Origin: Gemmatimonadales bacterium
GTDB lineage: Bacteria; Gemmatimonadota; Gemmatimonadetes; Gemmatimonadales; GWC2-71-9
Assembly: GCA_011772755.1 (NCBI GenBank)
Contig: WVYX01000092.1
Location: 1-38,655, forward strand
Direction: 5' to 3'
Length of the DNA stretch: 38,655 nt
In this document: positions 15,009 to 22,400 of the stretch, piece by piece
How positions within the stretch are numbered: position 1 is the first letter of the stretch
How the letters are laid out: every line of letters begins with the position of its first letter
Translations under genes and position numbers: made by a program
The notes under the pieces: generated by a model
Seen by the model: the letters and a program-made list of their open reading frames with translations, nothing else
What the model was told of the DNA's origin: nothing
Database searches by the model: none

Positions 15009-17051
15009 CTAAGTGTCGGCGCTCACCGCCTCCGATGCCGGTTCCCATGCGGCGATATATCCGGCAACGGCGCTGGCGGCGGTCGTATAAGGGCTGGCAA
15101 GGTAGAGCTGCCCTGGTCCGGAGCGCCCCGGAAAGTTCCGATTGATCGCGCTCACGGTGACGGTCTCCCGATCGTAGGAGACGCCGGGCCCGGCGTTGAT
15201 GCATGCGCCGCAGGACGGCTCGATAAACTGGGCGCCCACGTCGCGGAAGACATCCAGGTAGCCACTTTCCTCGCAGTACCGCTTCACCTCCTGGGAACCG
15301 CACTGGATGTAGCACTTCACGTCAGGGTGGACCCGCTCGCCACGATCCAACGCCTCCTTGAACACGCGGGCATACATGTCCATGTCCGATTTCTTACCCG
15401 CAGTGCACGAGCCAGCATAGGCGATGTCCACCCTCACCGGTCCACCCAGCTGTTCCAGAAACAGCCCGTTCCCTGGATCGCCGGGGAGCGCCACCATCGG
15501 CCGGAGGGCGCCAGCGTCGATCTCGATGACCGTCTCGTAATCGGCCCCGTCATCCGAGTACAGCCCCGACAGCAAACGCTCGATCTGGTCGGGGTCCATC
15601 CCGCGTTCCCGCATCAGGAACTCTCTCGCCTTGCCGTCCGGCCGCACGATTCCGGTGAACGCACCCACCTCGGCGGCCATGTTGGTCATAGTTGCCCGCT
15701 CGTCGATGGAAAGCGCTTCCACCGCTTCGCCGGCATACTCCACGATCTTACCGATGGCATGGCCGTTCTTGACGTACGGATGATGCAGGATCTGGAGCAT
15801 GAAGTCCTTGGCGGTGACGTTCTCCGGCCGGCGGCCGTCGACCCGAACGAGCACCGACGGCGGCACCTTGATGCGCACGTCCTTGGTGAGCCAGGAGTTG
15901 AAGATGGCCGTAGTCCCAACACCGAAGGCGATGCATCCAATGGCTCCCGCGTGGGGTGTGTGTGAGTCACTGCCGACGAGCAGGTGACCAGGCAGCGCGT
16001 GCTGTTCCAGAATCTTCGAATGACAGATGGCCTCGGAGCCCTGCACCATCGTGTGCGGGCCCACTCGCGGCAGCTCTCCGTAAAGCTTCACTCCCTGTCG
16101 CTCAGCAAATTCCTCCTGCTTCTTCTTCAGCTCCAGCGCTACGTCGAGCAATCCGGCAGCCTTCCGCTCATCCGTCATCGCCAATTCAAGAAAGGTGAGG
16201 TGGTCTCGGAAGAAGAAGACCGAGCCCGGATCGACGATCTGCTCCGCCTCGCCCACCAAGTCGCGCCAGAAGATCGCGGCCATGGGCGTCACGTACTCGT
16301 GGCTGAACCGTATATCAGTGCGCACGAATCCCTCATCACCAGGTCCGACGTACGCCACGCCGACGGCGTCACGGGCGATATCCGTGACCCAGTGCCGGGC
16401 AATGATCTTCTCCGCCAGCGTCATGGGACGCTCACTGGCGGATGGCAAGGGTACCCGCACCCTCCCCTGGAGCCGGGCCACATTGTACCAGAACAGACCA
16501 CCGTGCTCGATGATGCCGCGGGTTATTTCCCCCTCACCCTCGGTGAACACACTGAGCGGTATCTCTCCGCCTTGGCGCACGCGCTCCACCAGGGAGAAAT
16601 TGGTGCTCGTGAGGATGCCGAGGTTCTGGCAATTCTCTCGGTAGATGCGCTCGATGCTATCGGCAAGCACAAGCCGGATCCCGGCGCACATCTCGGCGTA
16701 GGGCGATTGTTCCCGGGAAGAACCCTTCCCCCGGCGCTTTCCGCTCACCGAGCACACGAACCCACCCGCACGCACGGTTCCACGGGTGATGGGGAACTCA
16801 TCACCGGTCTTTAGACCGAGATAGGGGAAGTCCCCGAGGGTCTCGTCGTAGTAGTAGCAGATGTATGCTGGCGTGATCTCGTCGGTAGAGATGTTGTCAC
16901 GCAGCGGCGCTTCCACCGGCCACTCAAGGTTCTCGCCCGCGAGCTGGCGCCGGATGAGTTCCGGATCGTCCACCAGAAACAGCACTCGACCGTCGAACCG
17001 GACCCGGTCCGACCGCCTCTCGACTGGTCGTTCTCTCAGGCTCTCAGTCAT
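15009..17051 (-). CDS. aconitase-superfamily hydro-lyase with N-terminal swivel domain
   Basis: 680 residues from the ATG at 17051. The ATG at 17123 would overlap the divergent gene. The small swivel domain comes first (about residues 15-195: DNISTDEITPA at 52-62, substrate-loop GSSREQ at 110-115). It is followed by the large Fe-S domains with VGSDSHTPHAGAIGCIAFGVG, GSCTAGKKSD (about 545) and EPSCGACINAGPG (about 610), giving the three cluster cysteines, and AINRNFPGRSG near the end. Swivel-first order is that of AcnB, but the HEAT-like domain of AcnB is absent. AcnA and isopropylmalate isomerase have other arrangements. The reaction is therefore a reversible hydration/dehydration of citrate, isopropylmalate or a homologue. 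I cannot fix the substrate. No leu or TCA genes are adjacent. Confidence 0.85.
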   Translation of the reverse strand: MTESLRERPVERRSDRVRFDGRVLFLVDDPELIRRQLAGENLEWPVEAPLRDNISTDEITPAYICYYYDETLGDFPYLGLKTGDEFPITRGTVRAGGFVCSVSGKRRGKGSSREQSPYAEMCAGIRLVLADSIERIYRENCQNLGILTSTNFSLVERVRQGGEIPLSVFTEGEGEITRGIIEHGGLFWYNVARLQGRVRVPLPSASERPMTLAEKIIARHWVTDIARDAVGVAYVGPGDEGFVRTDIRFSHEYVTPMAAIFWRDLVGEAEQIVDPGSVFFFRDHLTFLELAMTDERKAAGLLDVALELKKKQEEFAERQGVKLYGELPRVGPHTMVQGSEAICHSKILEQHALPGHLLVGSDSHTPHAGAIGCIAFGVGTTAIFNSWLTKDVRIKVPPSVLVRVDGRRPENVTAKDFMLQILHHPYVKNGHAIGKIVEYAGEAVEALSIDERATMTNMAAEVGAFTGIVRPDGKAREFLMRERGMDPDQIERLLSGLYSDDGADYETVIEIDAGALRPMVALPGDPGNGLFLEQLGGPVRVDIAYAGSCTAGKKSDMDMYARVFKEALDRGERVHPDVKCYIQCGSQEVKRYCEESGYLDVFRDVGAQFIEPSCGACINAGPGVSYDRETVTVSAINRNFPGRSGPGQLYLASPYTTAASAVAGYIAAWEPASEAVSADT

Positions 17052-17098
17052 GAAGCGTGTAAGTTCGTTGCTCCTTTTTCGTGTGGCAACTGCCGGTG

Positions 17099-17104
17099 TA
17101 AAAT
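17099..17104 (+). promoter_or_regulatory. -10 box giving a probable leaderless mRNA for the propeller-like gene
   Basis: TAAAAT is followed by six bases and the ATG at 17111, so transcription would begin at the start codon. There is no Shine-Dalgarno at that ATG. This is the same arrangement as at the helicase gene (8077-8082). No clear -35 hexamer is visible. Confidence 0.5.
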
Positions 17105-17110
17105 TCCTGT

Positions 17111-18061
17111 ATGGGGTACCCACGAATCTCCTGGGCGGCGCAAGGGAGGCGCTTCGGCCTCACGCTCGCTGGACTCGTCGGTGGATGGACGGCCCTGCTG
17201 GAGGCGCAATGGGTCCGGCCAACCGCCGCCGAATTGACGGGAGTGTTCGCCGCCGGAAACCTCACTGAAAGCTCCGGAGTGGCCGTCAGCCGTGCCCTCC
17301 CAGGAATTCTCTGGACACACAATGACTCCGGCGACAGGCCCATTCTCTACGCCACCAATCTGGCCGGCGAGGACCTCGGTGCATTCCGCATCGCGGGGGC
17401 TCAGGCGGTCGACTGGGAGGACATCGCGCTAGGCCTTTGCCCAGAGGCCGACACGACCTGCCTCTACATCGCCGACACAGGTGATAACACAGAGAGCCGC
17501 AAGCACGCGGCCATCTACATCGTTCGTGAACCCCAACGACCTCCTGTCCGCGGCAGGAGACCCCTCGATTCCCTGCTTGCCCGGCGCCTGCGCGTTCGCT
17601 ACGCCGACGGCCCGCAGGATGTGGAGGCCCTTGCAGTCACCCATGACGGGGAACTCCTCCTCATAACCAAGGGGCGTGCCAGGCTGATCAAGACTTATCG
17701 CATCTCCCGCAATGCGGCACGACTCGATACAGTGACGGTGGAACTATCCGGTGTGCTCGACACCCTGCCACCACGGGCCTTGGGTCGGCAGGTAACCGGC
17801 GCCGCGATCTCTCCGAGCGGAAGGCGGCTGGTGATCCGGGCGTATCTCGAGCTCCGATTCTTCCGGTTGCCGGAAGAGGGCCCGCCAGTACCAGAGGGCG
17901 CGCCCTGCTTTCTGGGTGTGCTGCGGGAGCCCCAGGGTGAGGCAGTCGATTTCCTGGACGAGCGCACCCTAGTGTTGACGAGTGAGGCGGGCTTCGGACG
18001 ACCAGGAGGTATCGCGGCCGTACGATGTCCGATCTCCGAAACTCAGGATGCCAGACGATGA
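17111..18061 (+). CDS. secreted beta-propeller-like protein of unknown function
   Basis: 316 residues with an N-terminal hydrophobic segment (FGLTLAGLVGGWTALLEAQ) that can act as signal peptide or anchor. The mature part shows repeated strand-turn patterns such as ESSGVAVSRALPGILWTHND, ILYATNLAGEDLGAFRI, DWEDIALG, YIADTGDN and VEALAVTHDGELLLITKG. These are typical of periplasmic or secreted beta-propellers of the phytase-esterase-like/SdiA-regulated kind. I do not see a catalytic signature and leave the function open. Two conserved-looking Cys pairs (LCPEADTTC; PCFLG ... RCPIS) may form disulfides after export. Its stop overlaps the ATG of the M28 peptidase gene (ATGA), so the two are translated together. 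The upstream -10 box suggests a leaderless message. Confidence 0.7.
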   Translation: MGYPRISWAAQGRRFGLTLAGLVGGWTALLEAQWVRPTAAELTGVFAAGNLTESSGVAVSRALPGILWTHNDSGDRPILYATNLAGEDLGAFRIAGAQAVDWEDIALGLCPEADTTCLYIADTGDNTESRKHAAIYIVREPQRPPVRGRRPLDSLLARRLRVRYADGPQDVEALAVTHDGELLLITKGRARLIKTYRISRNAARLDTVTVELSGVLDTLPPRALGRQVTGAAISPSGRRLVIRAYLELRFFRLPEEGPPVPEGAPCFLGVLREPQGEAVDFLDERTLVLTSEAGFGRPGGIAAVRCPISETQDARR

Positions 18062-19758
18062 CCGTGCGGCCACCTGTTGCGCGATTGCTGGTTCTGCTCA
18101 CCTCCGGAACGTTCCTATTGGTGACACGGGTTGCAGCTCAGGAAACCCCAGCCGGCGAGCCCGCTCTGGCGCCAGCGAGCGCCCTCACCACACCCGGGGC
18201 AGGCTTGGTGCGGGCTCATCTTCGCTTCCTCTCAGCCGACCTACTCATGGGGCGTGCTCCCGGCACTCCGGGCGCCCAAGTCGCAGCGCACTACATCGCC
18301 GCCCAATTCGAGGCTCTCGGACTCGAGCCGGGCGGGCCAACCGGGTCATACTTCCAGCCGGTCAGATTGTTGGGCGTAACCCCTGAAGTATCCTTGGTCC
18401 TGGGCATCCGTCGACAAACCACAGCTCTGGAACATGGGCGCGACTTCGTGGCCTGGCCCGAGCGACCCGATTCAGCTCTGTCGGTGGACGGCGAAATCGT
18501 CTTCGTTGGTTATGGCATTCAGGCGGCCGAATGGGACTGGGATGACTACAAGGGGACGCCGCTTGCGGGAAAGATCCTGCTCATGTTGGTGAACGATCCC
18601 GGCCTCACTGACGCCTCCCGCTTCAACGGCAGGACTCTCACCTACTACGGCCGGTGGACCTACAAACTGGAGCAGGCGGCCCGCATGGGCGCGGTGGGTG
18701 CCATCCTGATCCACACCGACAAGACCGCGACGTATCCCTGGTCCGTGGTCCGGAACAGTTGGACCGGCGAGCAGATCATGCTGGACCGCCGCGTTGTCGA
18801 AAGCCTGCAATTCGGCGCCTGGATGACCGCCGACGCAGCGCGGCGTATTCTGGCGGAGACGGGACGAGACTTCGAGGCCTTGGTGCGGCGCGCACAGCAA
18901 CGGCAGTTTCGGCCAATTGGCCTGGGCGCACACGCCGTGGTACGGCTTCGGAGTCGCATTCGACAGATCGAAGGAGCGAACGTCGTGGGCCGCCTGGATG
19001 GTGCCGACCCGGATCGCCGGCACGAGGCCGTGGTGCTGACGGCACACTACGACCACTTGGGCGTGGGGTTGCCAGTTGACGGCGATTCCATCTACAACGG
19101 GGCAGAGGATAATGCCTCTGGCGTGGCAGCCCTGCTGGCCGCCGCTGCGGGCTTCAGTCGGGCGGGCACCCAGCCCGGCAGGACACTACTCTTCATCGCG
19201 ACCACCGCTGAAGAAGCCGGCCTGCTCGGTGCCGAGGCCTATGTCACCGAGCCCATTATGCCGCTGGAGCAGACCGTCGCCGTGCTCAACATCGACCGGG
19301 CCAACCTACGCGGCGCCACCCACGACGCCGTCGCCCTAGGCTCCGAGCGATCGACGTTGGGCCAGCACTTCCGGCGCGCTGCCGCCCAAGAGGGACTCGA
19401 GGCCTCCCGCGACCCCAACCCCGGCGCTGGGCAGTTCTACCGTTCCGACCACTTCCCATTCGCCAGGGCCGGTGTCCCGGTGCTGGCCTTCCAGGCGGGG
19501 GCCCAGTTCGCGGACCGCCCACCCGATTGGGGTGCCGAGCAAGAGGCACGCTACACCCAAGAGCGGTACCACCAGCCGAGCGACGAGTTTCGGGAGGACT
19601 TCGCCTACGAAGGTGCACTTCAACAGGTCCGACTGCTGATTCGCCTTGGCTGGAGCCTCGCTGCGGGCAGTGAGTTCCCCGAGTGGCACCCGGATTCCGA
19701 GTATCGGTCGGCGGGGGAGCGTTTGCGGCTCCGGCGGGCACGAAGCCCGGATCGCTAG
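18058..19758 (+). CDS. secreted M28-family zinc aminopeptidase
   Basis: 566 residues from the ATG at 18058, which overlaps the previous stop as ATGA. The signal peptide (VARLLVLLTSGTFLLVTRVA) is cleaved near AAQE. After an N-terminal helix region (HLRFLSADLLMGRAPGTPG) comes a PA-domain-like insert (about residues 145-255: VFVGYGIQAAEWDWDDYKG, GAVGAILIHTD). The peptidase core has HYDHLG (330-335), NGAEDNASGVAAL, TTAEEAGLLGAEAY, LNIDRANL and FYRSDHFPFA. These supply the two-zinc ligands His, Asp, Glu, Asp, His and the catalytic Glu. M28 enzymes remove N-terminal residues from peptides outside the cytoplasm, which fits a proteolytic heterotroph that also carries proline oxidation genes. The family call is firm, the substrate preference unknown. 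Confidence 0.92.
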   Translation: MTVRPPVARLLVLLTSGTFLLVTRVAAQETPAGEPALAPASALTTPGAGLVRAHLRFLSADLLMGRAPGTPGAQVAAHYIAAQFEALGLEPGGPTGSYFQPVRLLGVTPEVSLVLGIRRQTTALEHGRDFVAWPERPDSALSVDGEIVFVGYGIQAAEWDWDDYKGTPLAGKILLMLVNDPGLTDASRFNGRTLTYYGRWTYKLEQAARMGAVGAILIHTDKTATYPWSVVRNSWTGEQIMLDRRVVESLQFGAWMTADAARRILAETGRDFEALVRRAQQRQFRPIGLGAHAVVRLRSRIRQIEGANVVGRLDGADPDRRHEAVVLTAHYDHLGVGLPVDGDSIYNGAEDNASGVAALLAAAAGFSRAGTQPGRTLLFIATTAEEAGLLGAEAYVTEPIMPLEQTVAVLNIDRANLRGATHDAVALGSERSTLGQHFRRAAAQEGLEASRDPNPGAGQFYRSDHFPFARAGVPVLAFQAGAQFADRPPDWGAEQEARYTQERYHQPSDEFREDFAYEGALQQVRLLIRLGWSLAAGSEFPEWHPDSEYRSAGERLRLRRARSPDR

Positions 19759-19859
19759 TCCTCATGGGACCTGCCGCACACCTACTGGCCGAATCGGCGG
19801 AAAGTAGGTAAGTTCCCGCCCGATTTTTTCCGGTCCGGCACCAGCTCGGAGCAGACGCC

Positions 19860-20966
19860 CTGGAACTGCCAGCCACACACCGCGTACCGGTTACCTGGAT
19901 TCGCGAAAACGCCTGCGCTCCTATCCGGTGGCGCACGGTCACCGAGATCCTCCCCACGGGCTCCGCAACGCAGGCTGACCTCGGGGCCCTTGGGGCCGAA
20001 CTCCTTGACTACAAACGAGTTGCCACCACCATCCGCAAGCAGAAGGCGACCGGAGTGTGGGGCAACAACATCCTGGGTATCGCGCCCGCAAAGGCTCAGA
20101 ATGTCAAAGATGTAGGGACAGTGGCGCAATACCGTCACTTAGTGGAGTTGGGCGTCCCCACCGATCAGCAGGTATTCCGCCGAGCGCGCCGACTCCTCTA
20201 TCGGCTGCTGTCGCGGGACGACGATCCTACCCTGCTGTATGAATACCGCAAGCCTGCCAAGGCCAACCCCGCCCTAGCGGCCTGGGCCCGGGAGTACATG
20301 CGGGAGGCCGCAACTGCGGCTCTGGCCCATTCGGGCCAGATTGATGATCCCAGGGTCCGCGGCGCGGCGCACCGAATAGCGACTGGCGTATCTCAGTTCC
20401 TCCGGAGCGACCTCGCGGAGAAGCCCATCATGAGGAAGGGCTCCCGAAACATCCTGCACCCCGACGCCTCCCCACCGACGTTGCACTCCGTGGCCATCGT
20501 CGCCTACATGCCCAACCTGCAACGGGAGCGGGCCGGCTTCGTGGAACGGCTGGGAGCGTTTCTCGGCCAGTCATCTCCCCGCCGTAGCTTCGTGATCCAG
20601 GTGGGGCGCAGGGTCGTCAAGCCGACGTTCCAGCTCCTGGGGGACCCACTCAAGGCGGACAGCGCCGGTAACCCCAAGGATCTTCCGTTCGCTCTACACT
20701 GGATGGAACTGCTGGCCCGCCTGGGCATGCTGGAAACGTCCCCAACAGCGCTACGGATCCTCGCCCGGCTGCGAGGGGATTGCGATGATCAGGGGTTTTG
20801 GAACCCCAGGAATCTGCGGGCCATCCCGCGGAGTGCGTCAAAGCTGGCCGACTTCGCATTCCCGCTGGAGCTGGACGGCCAGACGCCAGAACGCCGCAAG
20901 GCCGACGTCACGTTCCGGCTGGCCCTCATCGCGAAGCTCGCAGGCTGGCAGCTAGAATACACCTAA
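19860..20966 (+). CDS. squalene-cyclase/prenyltransferase-repeat-like protein, non-standard start
   Basis: The frame is open from 19812 to the stop at 20966, but the first ATG/GTG/TTG is the GTG at 20055. The upstream part already reads like protein: WIRENACAPIRWRTVTEILP, then DYKRVATTIRKQKATGVWGN, resembling the start of alpha/alpha-barrel terpenoid-cyclase-like proteins (usually 'PSVRY..LRDLL' then 'QxxDGxWG'). I therefore place the start at the CTG at 19860, which has GGAG 11 nt upstream, giving 368 residues. The start could lie elsewhere in 19812-20055. The remaining sequence is helical (ELGVPTDQQVFRRARRLLYRLL ... LHWMELLARLGMLETSPTALRILARL). No catalytic DxDD or QW-repeat set is evident, so enzymatic activity is not claimed. 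It lies just before the TrmB regulator. Confidence 0.6.
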   Translation: MELPATHRVPVTWIRENACAPIRWRTVTEILPTGSATQADLGALGAELLDYKRVATTIRKQKATGVWGNNILGIAPAKAQNVKDVGTVAQYRHLVELGVPTDQQVFRRARRLLYRLLSRDDDPTLLYEYRKPAKANPALAAWAREYMREAATAALAHSGQIDDPRVRGAAHRIATGVSQFLRSDLAEKPIMRKGSRNILHPDASPPTLHSVAIVAYMPNLQRERAGFVERLGAFLGQSSPRRSFVIQVGRRVVKPTFQLLGDPLKADSAGNPKDLPFALHWMELLARLGMLETSPTALRILARLRGDCDDQGFWNPRNLRAIPRSASKLADFAFPLELDGQTPERRKADVTFRLALIAKLAGWQLEYT

Positions 20967-20983
20967 TCCTCCCCATCTCAGCC

Positions 20984-21012
20984 TTGCCAAGGTATGGGTA
21001 GCACAGTAGCGT
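20984..21012 (+). promoter_or_regulatory. candidate promoter of the TrmB gene
   Basis: TTGCCA (20984-20989), a 17-bp spacer and TAGCGT (21007-21012). The -10 box lies partly inside the inverted repeat 21009-21035, so a protein bound there would block it. The hexamers are weak matches. Confidence 0.35.
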
Positions 21013-21035
21013 AGTAGTGTAAGCTACTACTACGC
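21009..21035. promoter_or_regulatory. perfect 10-bp inverted repeat operator before the TrmB gene
   Basis: GCGTAGTAGT (21009-21018) and ACTACTACGC (21026-21035) are perfectly complementary around a 7-bp spacer and end 2 bp before the TTG start of the TrmB gene. Each arm also contains GTAGTAG/CTACTAC direct triplets. The position suits autoregulation by the TrmB protein, though an mRNA hairpin masking the start is also possible. Confidence 0.55.
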
Positions 21036-21037
21036 CC

Positions 21038-21742
21038 TTGCAGATCGACTTCACGCCCTTTGGCTTCACGCCAACCGAGAGTCTAGCCTACTCGGCACTG
21101 CTCGACCGAGGACCATCCTCAGGCTACGCCTTGGCCAAGAGCCTCAACCTGGCACGTGCCAATGTGTACCAGGCCCTCAGGGGCCTCCGGGCCAAGGGAG
21201 CCGCCGTCGCGCTGGAGGGGGGCCAGGGTCCGCAGATCTTCCGTGCGGTGGCGCCGGCGGCAGTGCTCGCCATGATCGCTGGGCAACAGGCTGAGAAGCT
21301 GGATTTGCTGGAGCGCCAGATTCGAGCGGCCGGTAGCACGGGATCCCCCACCACAGTCGAGATTGCCAGTGAGCGGCAGCTGGGAGAGCTCACCCTCAGG
21401 ACGGCCGCCCGCGCCGAAGGGCCTGTGACCTTCCTGGCTCCGGGCCGGCTCATGACTGCGCTACTCCCCGTGTGGCGCAAGCGGGCGGCCGACTCAGCCC
21501 CCACCAGCCTCTGGGTAGTGGGGGAAGCCCCAGCCAGATTCCCCCTCCCCCTGTCGGGCACCGTGGAGCCGCGCGTGGTGCTCGCCCACTTCGACGCTGA
21601 TGCTGCCGTGCTCGCAGCACCAGACGCCGCCATCCTCGCGCGTATCGCGGGAGAGACCGTAAGGGGACTTTGGTCCTCAAACCCCGTGATCAGGGGCGCG
21701 GCGCGGGCCACACTTACGGCTCTCACGTCGACCTCAGCTTGA
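21038..21742 (+). CDS. TrmB-family transcriptional regulator
   Basis: 234 residues from a TTG at 21038, directly after a perfect inverted repeat. The N-terminal winged helix (about residues 8-65: FGFTPTESLAYSALLDRGPS, then SGYALAKSLNLARANVYQAL, RGLRAKGAA) is the TrmB type, which has 'T..E..vY..Ll..g...a..iA....v.r..vY..L..L...G'. A linker helix (AEKLDLLERQIRAA) leads to a phospholipase-D-like C-terminal domain (about 110-225) with GPVTFLAPGRLMTALLPVW and a last segment VRGLWSSNPVI. TrmB proteins regulate sugar uptake and metabolism, but the long maltose-binding extension of archaeal TrmB is absent and no sugar transporter is adjacent. The ligand is unknown. Likely targets are itself and the squalene-cyclase-like gene upstream. 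Confidence 0.82.
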   Translation: MQIDFTPFGFTPTESLAYSALLDRGPSSGYALAKSLNLARANVYQALRGLRAKGAAVALEGGQGPQIFRAVAPAAVLAMIAGQQAEKLDLLERQIRAAGSTGSPTTVEIASERQLGELTLRTAARAEGPVTFLAPGRLMTALLPVWRKRAADSAPTSLWVVGEAPARFPLPLSGTVEPRVVLAHFDADAAVLAAPDAAILARIAGETVRGLWSSNPVIRGAARATLTALTSTSA

Positions 21743-21778
21743 CGTCTGCCGACTTAGGAGCGAGCTTTGCCGCCAGTC

Positions 21779-21794
21779 TCAACCAGTTGGTTGA
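21779..21794. promoter_or_regulatory. inverted repeat operator abutting the second TetR gene
   Basis: TCAACCA-GT-TGGTTGA is a perfect 7-bp inverted repeat whose last base touches the ATG at 21795. It shares the CAACCAGT core with the site at 4834-4847. Position and symmetry fit TetR autoregulation. Confidence 0.55.
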
Positions 21795-22388
21795 ATGCCT
21801 GGTGGTGATCGCGACTCCCGACGACTCATAATCGAGGCAGCCCGGGCCGAATTCGCCGAGTTCGGCTACGCCGGGGCGCGCACCAGTCGAATCGCGGAAC
21901 GGGCCGGAGTCAACAAGCAGCTGATTCACTACTACTTCGCCTCAAAGGCAGGCCTGTACGACGAGGTAATGCGGGCCGCCAGCACACAGCTCGAGACGGT
22001 CGCGGCGCCGGATCATGACAGACTGGCGCCGCACACCCCAGACCGGCTGCGCCAACAGCTTCGCTCGGTGTTCGACACCCTGGCCCGGAACCCTGGTCTG
22101 GCCAGCCTCATTGTGCGAGCAGCATCGGAGCGGCAGCGGGAGACGCCGGCCGCTGAAAGGGCCCTATACGAGCTGGTCACGCATCTCGCCCACGCCATCT
22201 CGAAGGGGCAGGGTCTCGGCTACTTCAGGGACGATGTCGATCCGAAGGGCGCGGCACGTCAGGCGGTGGTTCTGTTACTGGGCTATCTCACGCTGGAGAG
22301 CGCGTTAGCGGAAGGCCCGGCGGAGTCCCGCCGGGCCGCTTGGATCGATGGGGTGTGCGACCTCCTCGTGAGGTCCCTGACCTGGTAG
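21795..22388 (+). CDS. TetR/AcrR family transcriptional regulator
   Basis: A 197-residue TetR protein. The DNA-binding domain occupies about residues 8-58: helix RRLIIEAARAEFAEFGYAGA and helix-turn-helix TSRIAERAGVNKQLIHYYFA followed by SKAGLYDEVM, with the conserved YYF-SK-LY signature. The C-terminal ligand domain (about 70-197) is helical, with RNPGLASLIVRAASERQRE and AARQAVVLLLGYLTLESALA, resembling TetR proteins with a C-terminal domain that controls efflux or lipid genes. The ATG follows directly on a perfect inverted repeat, so no classical Shine-Dalgarno is possible within it. The message may be leaderless or the operator may double as the leader. It ends 12 bp before the convergent lon gene. 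The ligand is unknown. Confidence 0.88.
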   Translation: MPGGDRDSRRLIIEAARAEFAEFGYAGARTSRIAERAGVNKQLIHYYFASKAGLYDEVMRAASTQLETVAAPDHDRLAPHTPDRLRQQLRSVFDTLARNPGLASLIVRAASERQRETPAAERALYELVTHLAHAISKGQGLGYFRDDVDPKGAARQAVVLLLGYLTLESALAEGPAESRRAAWIDGVCDLLVRSLTW

Positions 22389-22400
22389 CGCGGCCAGTAC

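Noticed and set aside
19764-19811. 15-codon mini-frame ATG...TAA just before the squalene-cyclase-like frame
   Set aside because: It is in the same frame as the gene but closed by a TAA. A leader peptide is possible but nothing supports it.
19782-20138. 118-residue minus-strand frame opposite the squalene-cyclase-like N-terminus
   Set aside because: The plus strand reads more like protein and continues into the downstream gene. No family was recognised for this frame.
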